Source of the DNA: an uncultured Ruminococcus sp.
GTDB lineage: Bacteria > Bacillota > Clostridia > Oscillospirales > Acutalibacteraceae
Assembly: GCA_902798755.1 (NCBI GenBank)
Contig: CADBYC010000024.1
Location: 1-64,000 of the forward strand
Direction: 5' to 3'
Length of the DNA: 64,000 bases
How positions within the stretch are numbered: position 1 is the stretch's first letter; every line of letters begins with the position of its first letter. Below are positions 62,174 to 64,000 of this stretch, piece after piece. Below the pieces are notes generated by a model. That model saw nothing but the letters and a program-made list of their open reading frames with translations, had not been told where the DNA came from and did no database searches. Made by a program: the position numbers and the translations under genes.

Positions 62174-63036
62174 CAGGATTTGCCCAGCTCGATATTGCGT
62201 TGGTACGCGGCGGAAACAGCGTCGACGACCGCCTGCTCCATGTTCGCTTCGTCGAGCTTCTTCACGCCCTCGATGGTGCTGCCGCCGGGGGAGCATACCT
62301 TGTCGATCATCGTGTCGATGTCGTCCGCGTTGTTCTCGAGCATCTTTGCCGCGCCGCGGACGGTCTGGATCGCGAGCGCTAAGGAGGTCTCGGGGTCAAG
62401 ACCCGCTTCGACGCCGCCCTTGGAGAGACCGCGGACGAACTTGTAGACGAAGGCGGGACCGCATCCCGATACCGCGCAGCCCGCGTCCATATCCTCCTCT
62501 TCCATGCCGGTCAGATGACCCGCGGGCTCCATGAGGTTCAAAAACTTGCCGATTTCCACCTTGCTGACGTTCTCGGAGGTAGTGTAGAGGATCTCGCCCT
62601 TGCCGACCTCGACGGCGAGGTTGGGCATGATGCGAATGACCTTGTAGCTGCCGCCCGCCATCTTGCGGAGGGTTTTGATGGACAGTCCCGCCGCCATGCT
62701 GACGAGAATGACGTCGCGGTGCTGCTTGAGGGTCTTTTTGATCTCTTCGAGCAGATCCGCCATCATCTGGGGCTTTACGCCGAGGAATACATATTCGCTC
62801 TCGGCGACGACGGTGCGGCTGTCGGCAAATTCACAGCCGATACGGCGGCCCAGATCAGCCGCCTTCTGCGCGTCGTGATCGCACAAAATGATCTGCTTGG
62901 TCGAGCGCGACGCCGCCTGTGCCAGCGCGCCGCCCATGTTGCCGACGCCGATAAAGCCGAAACGGTAGTTGATCGCGCGCACGGCAGGGATAGCTCCGAT
63001 CTGATGGAGCCCTTTGATATCGAAGTTCACGTTCAT
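62173..63036 (-). CDS. proC: pyrroline-5-carboxylate reductase
   Basis: A 287-residue NAD(P)H enzyme, last step of proline synthesis. The dinucleotide motif [14 protein letters not shown] starts only at residue 26, so there is an N-terminal extension of about 24 residues ([14 protein letters not shown] onward) compared with the usual start. Later motifs: [10 protein letters not shown] near 82, the [13 protein letters not shown] segment near 135, and [11 protein letters not shown] followed by [11 protein letters not shown] near 190-250. ATG 63036 overlaps the proA stop by four bases, which supports the long start. Confidence 0.94.
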   Translation of the reverse strand: MNVNFDIKGLHQIGAIPAVRAINYRFGFIGVGNMGGALAQAASRSTKQIILCDHDAQKAADLGRRIGCEFADSRTVVAESEYVFLGVKPQMMADLLEEIKKTLKQHRDVILVSMAAGLSIKTLRKMAGGSYKVIRIMPNLAVEVGKGEILYTTSENVSKVEIGKFLNLMEPAGHLTGMEEEDMDAGCAVSGCGPAFVYKFVRGLSKGGVEAGLDPETSLALAIQTVRGAAKMLENNADDIDTMIDKVCSPGGSTIEGVKKLDEANMEQAVVDAVSAAYQRNIELGKS

Positions 63037-64000
63037 CTGATGTTGCCACTTCCTTTGATAATGTATTTATAGGTGTTGAGCTCCTCGAGTCCCATCGGAC
63101 CTCTCGCGTGGAGCTTTTGTGTTGAGATTCCCATTTCACAGCCGAGCCCGAACTCGCCGCCGTCGGTGAAGCGGGTGGAGGCATTGACGTAGACGGACGA
63201 GCTGTCAATACCGCGGGTGAAGATATCAGCCGCCTGTTCGTCCTGTGTGATGATCGCTTCGCTGTGCCCCGTGGAGTGGGCGTTGATGTGCGCGACCGCT
63301 TCGTTGACGTCCTTGACGATCTTGACCGCGAGAATGTAGTCGAGGAATTCGGTGTCAAAGTCCTGCTCGCCCGCGGGCGTACCGTCGATGATACGCGCGG
63401 CTTTTTCGTCGAGCCTGAGTTCTACGGGGTTGACCTCGCGTTCATCGACCAATCGCTGTTTGAGCCTCGGCAGAAAGTCTCGAGCGACGCTTTCGGCGAC
63501 GACCAGCACCTCTTCGGCGTTGCACACCGAGGGGCGGGAGCACTTGGCGTTTTCGACGATATCGAGCGCCATGTCGAGGTCGGCGGAGCTGTCGACATAG
63601 ATGTGACAGATGCCCGTTCCCGTCTGGATACAGGGGACGGTCGCGTTTTTGACGATCGCGGAGATCAAACCCTTGCCGCCGCGCGGGATCAGCAGATCGA
63701 CGTAGCCGTCGGCGGTCATCAGCTCGTTGGCGCTTTGGCGGGTGGTGTCCTCGATCAGGAGCACCATGTCTTCGTCCAGTCCCGCTTTTTTCAGCCCCGC
63801 TCTGAGGGCTTCGACGATGGCGCCGGCGCTGCCATGCGCTTCTTTGCCGCAGCGCAGGACGCAGACGTTGCCGCTCTTGAGGGCTAATGCCGCGGCGTCG
63901 GAGGTGACGTTCGGGCGGCTCTCATAGATGATCGCGACCACGCCCAAGGCGACCGATACGCGCTCGATGACAAGCCCGTCGGGGCGTTCGTGGTGCTTTA
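63033..64000 (-). CDS. proA: glutamate-5-semialdehyde dehydrogenase (N-terminus beyond window)
   Basis: An aldehyde-dehydrogenase-fold enzyme reducing gamma-glutamyl phosphate for proline synthesis. The frame runs off the window end, so roughly the last 320 residues are visible. They include [20 protein letters not shown], then [11 protein letters not shown], the catalytic Cys in [12 protein letters not shown], and the late [18 protein letters not shown] and [13 protein letters not shown], the usual ProA end. It is coupled to proC by ATGA. proB is expected just outside the window. Confidence 0.96.
   Translation of the reverse strand, partial: KHHERPDGLVIERVSVALGVVAIIYESRPNVTSDAAALALKSGNVCVLRCGKEAHGSAGAIVEALRAGLKKAGLDEDMVLLIEDTTRQSANELMTADGYVDLLIPRGGKGLISAIVKNATVPCIQTGTGICHIYVDSSADLDMALDIVENAKCSRPSVCNAEEVLVVAESVARDFLPRLKQRLVDEREVNPVELRLDEKAARIIDGTPAGEQDFDTEFLDYILAVKIVKDVNEAVAHINAHSTGHSEAIITQDEQAADIFTRGIDSSSVYVNASTRFTDGGEFGLGCEMGISTQKLHARGPMGLEELNTYKYIIKGSGNIR

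Overview
The window is a 64 kb piece of a GC-rich (clearly above 50 %) Firmicutes chromosome, most like a gut Clostridia member of the Oscillospiraceae/Ruminococcaceae type. This rests on strong AGGAGG ribosome sites with frequent TTG/GTG starts, sigma-A promoters, a type III glutamine synthetase, a PdaB-like spore-type deacetylase, LuxS, single-chain glycyl-tRNA synthetase, Fhs and a YgeW/YgeY purine-type cluster. The taxon is inferred, not proven. No rRNA, tRNA, prophage or CRISPR was found.

Layout. 1-2.7 kb: a decayed chromate-transporter fragment, then cysK, an L,D-transpeptidase lipoprotein and a Nudix hydrolase. 2.7-6.7 kb: lgt, a small membrane protein and an unusual EF-G paralogue. 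6.7-7.5 kb: membrane protein plus XRE regulator behind a palindromic operator. 7.8-12.1 kb: glycolytic operon pgk-tpiA-gpmI, and trmL. 12.4-16.5 kb: luxS and cell-surface genes (GH25, zinc-ribbon membrane protein, PdaB-like) with a protein made of two internal repeats. 16.7-21.8 kb: glycerol operon (glpK, GlpA-like, GlpB-like, DUF1667). 22-25.2 kb: PTS EIIC-like permease, PnuC and a second membrane-protein/XRE cassette. 25.3-29.2 kb: thrC, a PLP enzyme and a YheO-type regulator. 29.5-41 kb: purine/carbamoyl region (PHP protein, ygeY, ygeW, carbamate kinase, guanine deaminase, BMP-type nucleoside ABC transporter). 41.4-44.7 kb: glnN and dapF. 45-53.9 kb: a complete histidine operon, yerC to histidinol-phosphatase, with a HisZ-HisG fusion. 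54-64 kb: glyQS, a fibronectin/L,D-transpeptidase protein, xpt, fhs, a pseudouridine synthase, a PRTase-like protein, a patatin, proC and proA (cut by the window end).

Metabolically the genes join up. The ABC importer, guanine deaminase and Xpt handle purines. YgeW/YgeY and carbamate kinase could make ATP from carbamoyl groups, and Fhs could do the same from formyl groups. GlnN deals with ammonia, and HisH and HisF use glutamine.

The most striking feature is the intergenic space, which is filled by several families of palindromic repeats. Type A (at least ten sites) has GTTAGGA/GTGAGGA heptads at one end and the complement at the other. Type B has GTAGGGACGA ends. Type C is a double hairpin of CCTTCCC/GGGAAGG type. 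Type D has two copies. Type E is an array of short hairpins joined by AAATCAT linkers. One type A element carries an AT-rich four-helix-bundle gene, and one type C element carries an AT-rich DUF559 (Vsr-like) nuclease gene. In both the repeat itself seems to supply the ribosome-binding sequence. Repeat DNA also supplies the stop codons of several neighbouring genes and interrupts the histidine operon. These look like small repeat/ORF mobile units with empty and loaded forms, and they are the best candidate here for an undescribed system.
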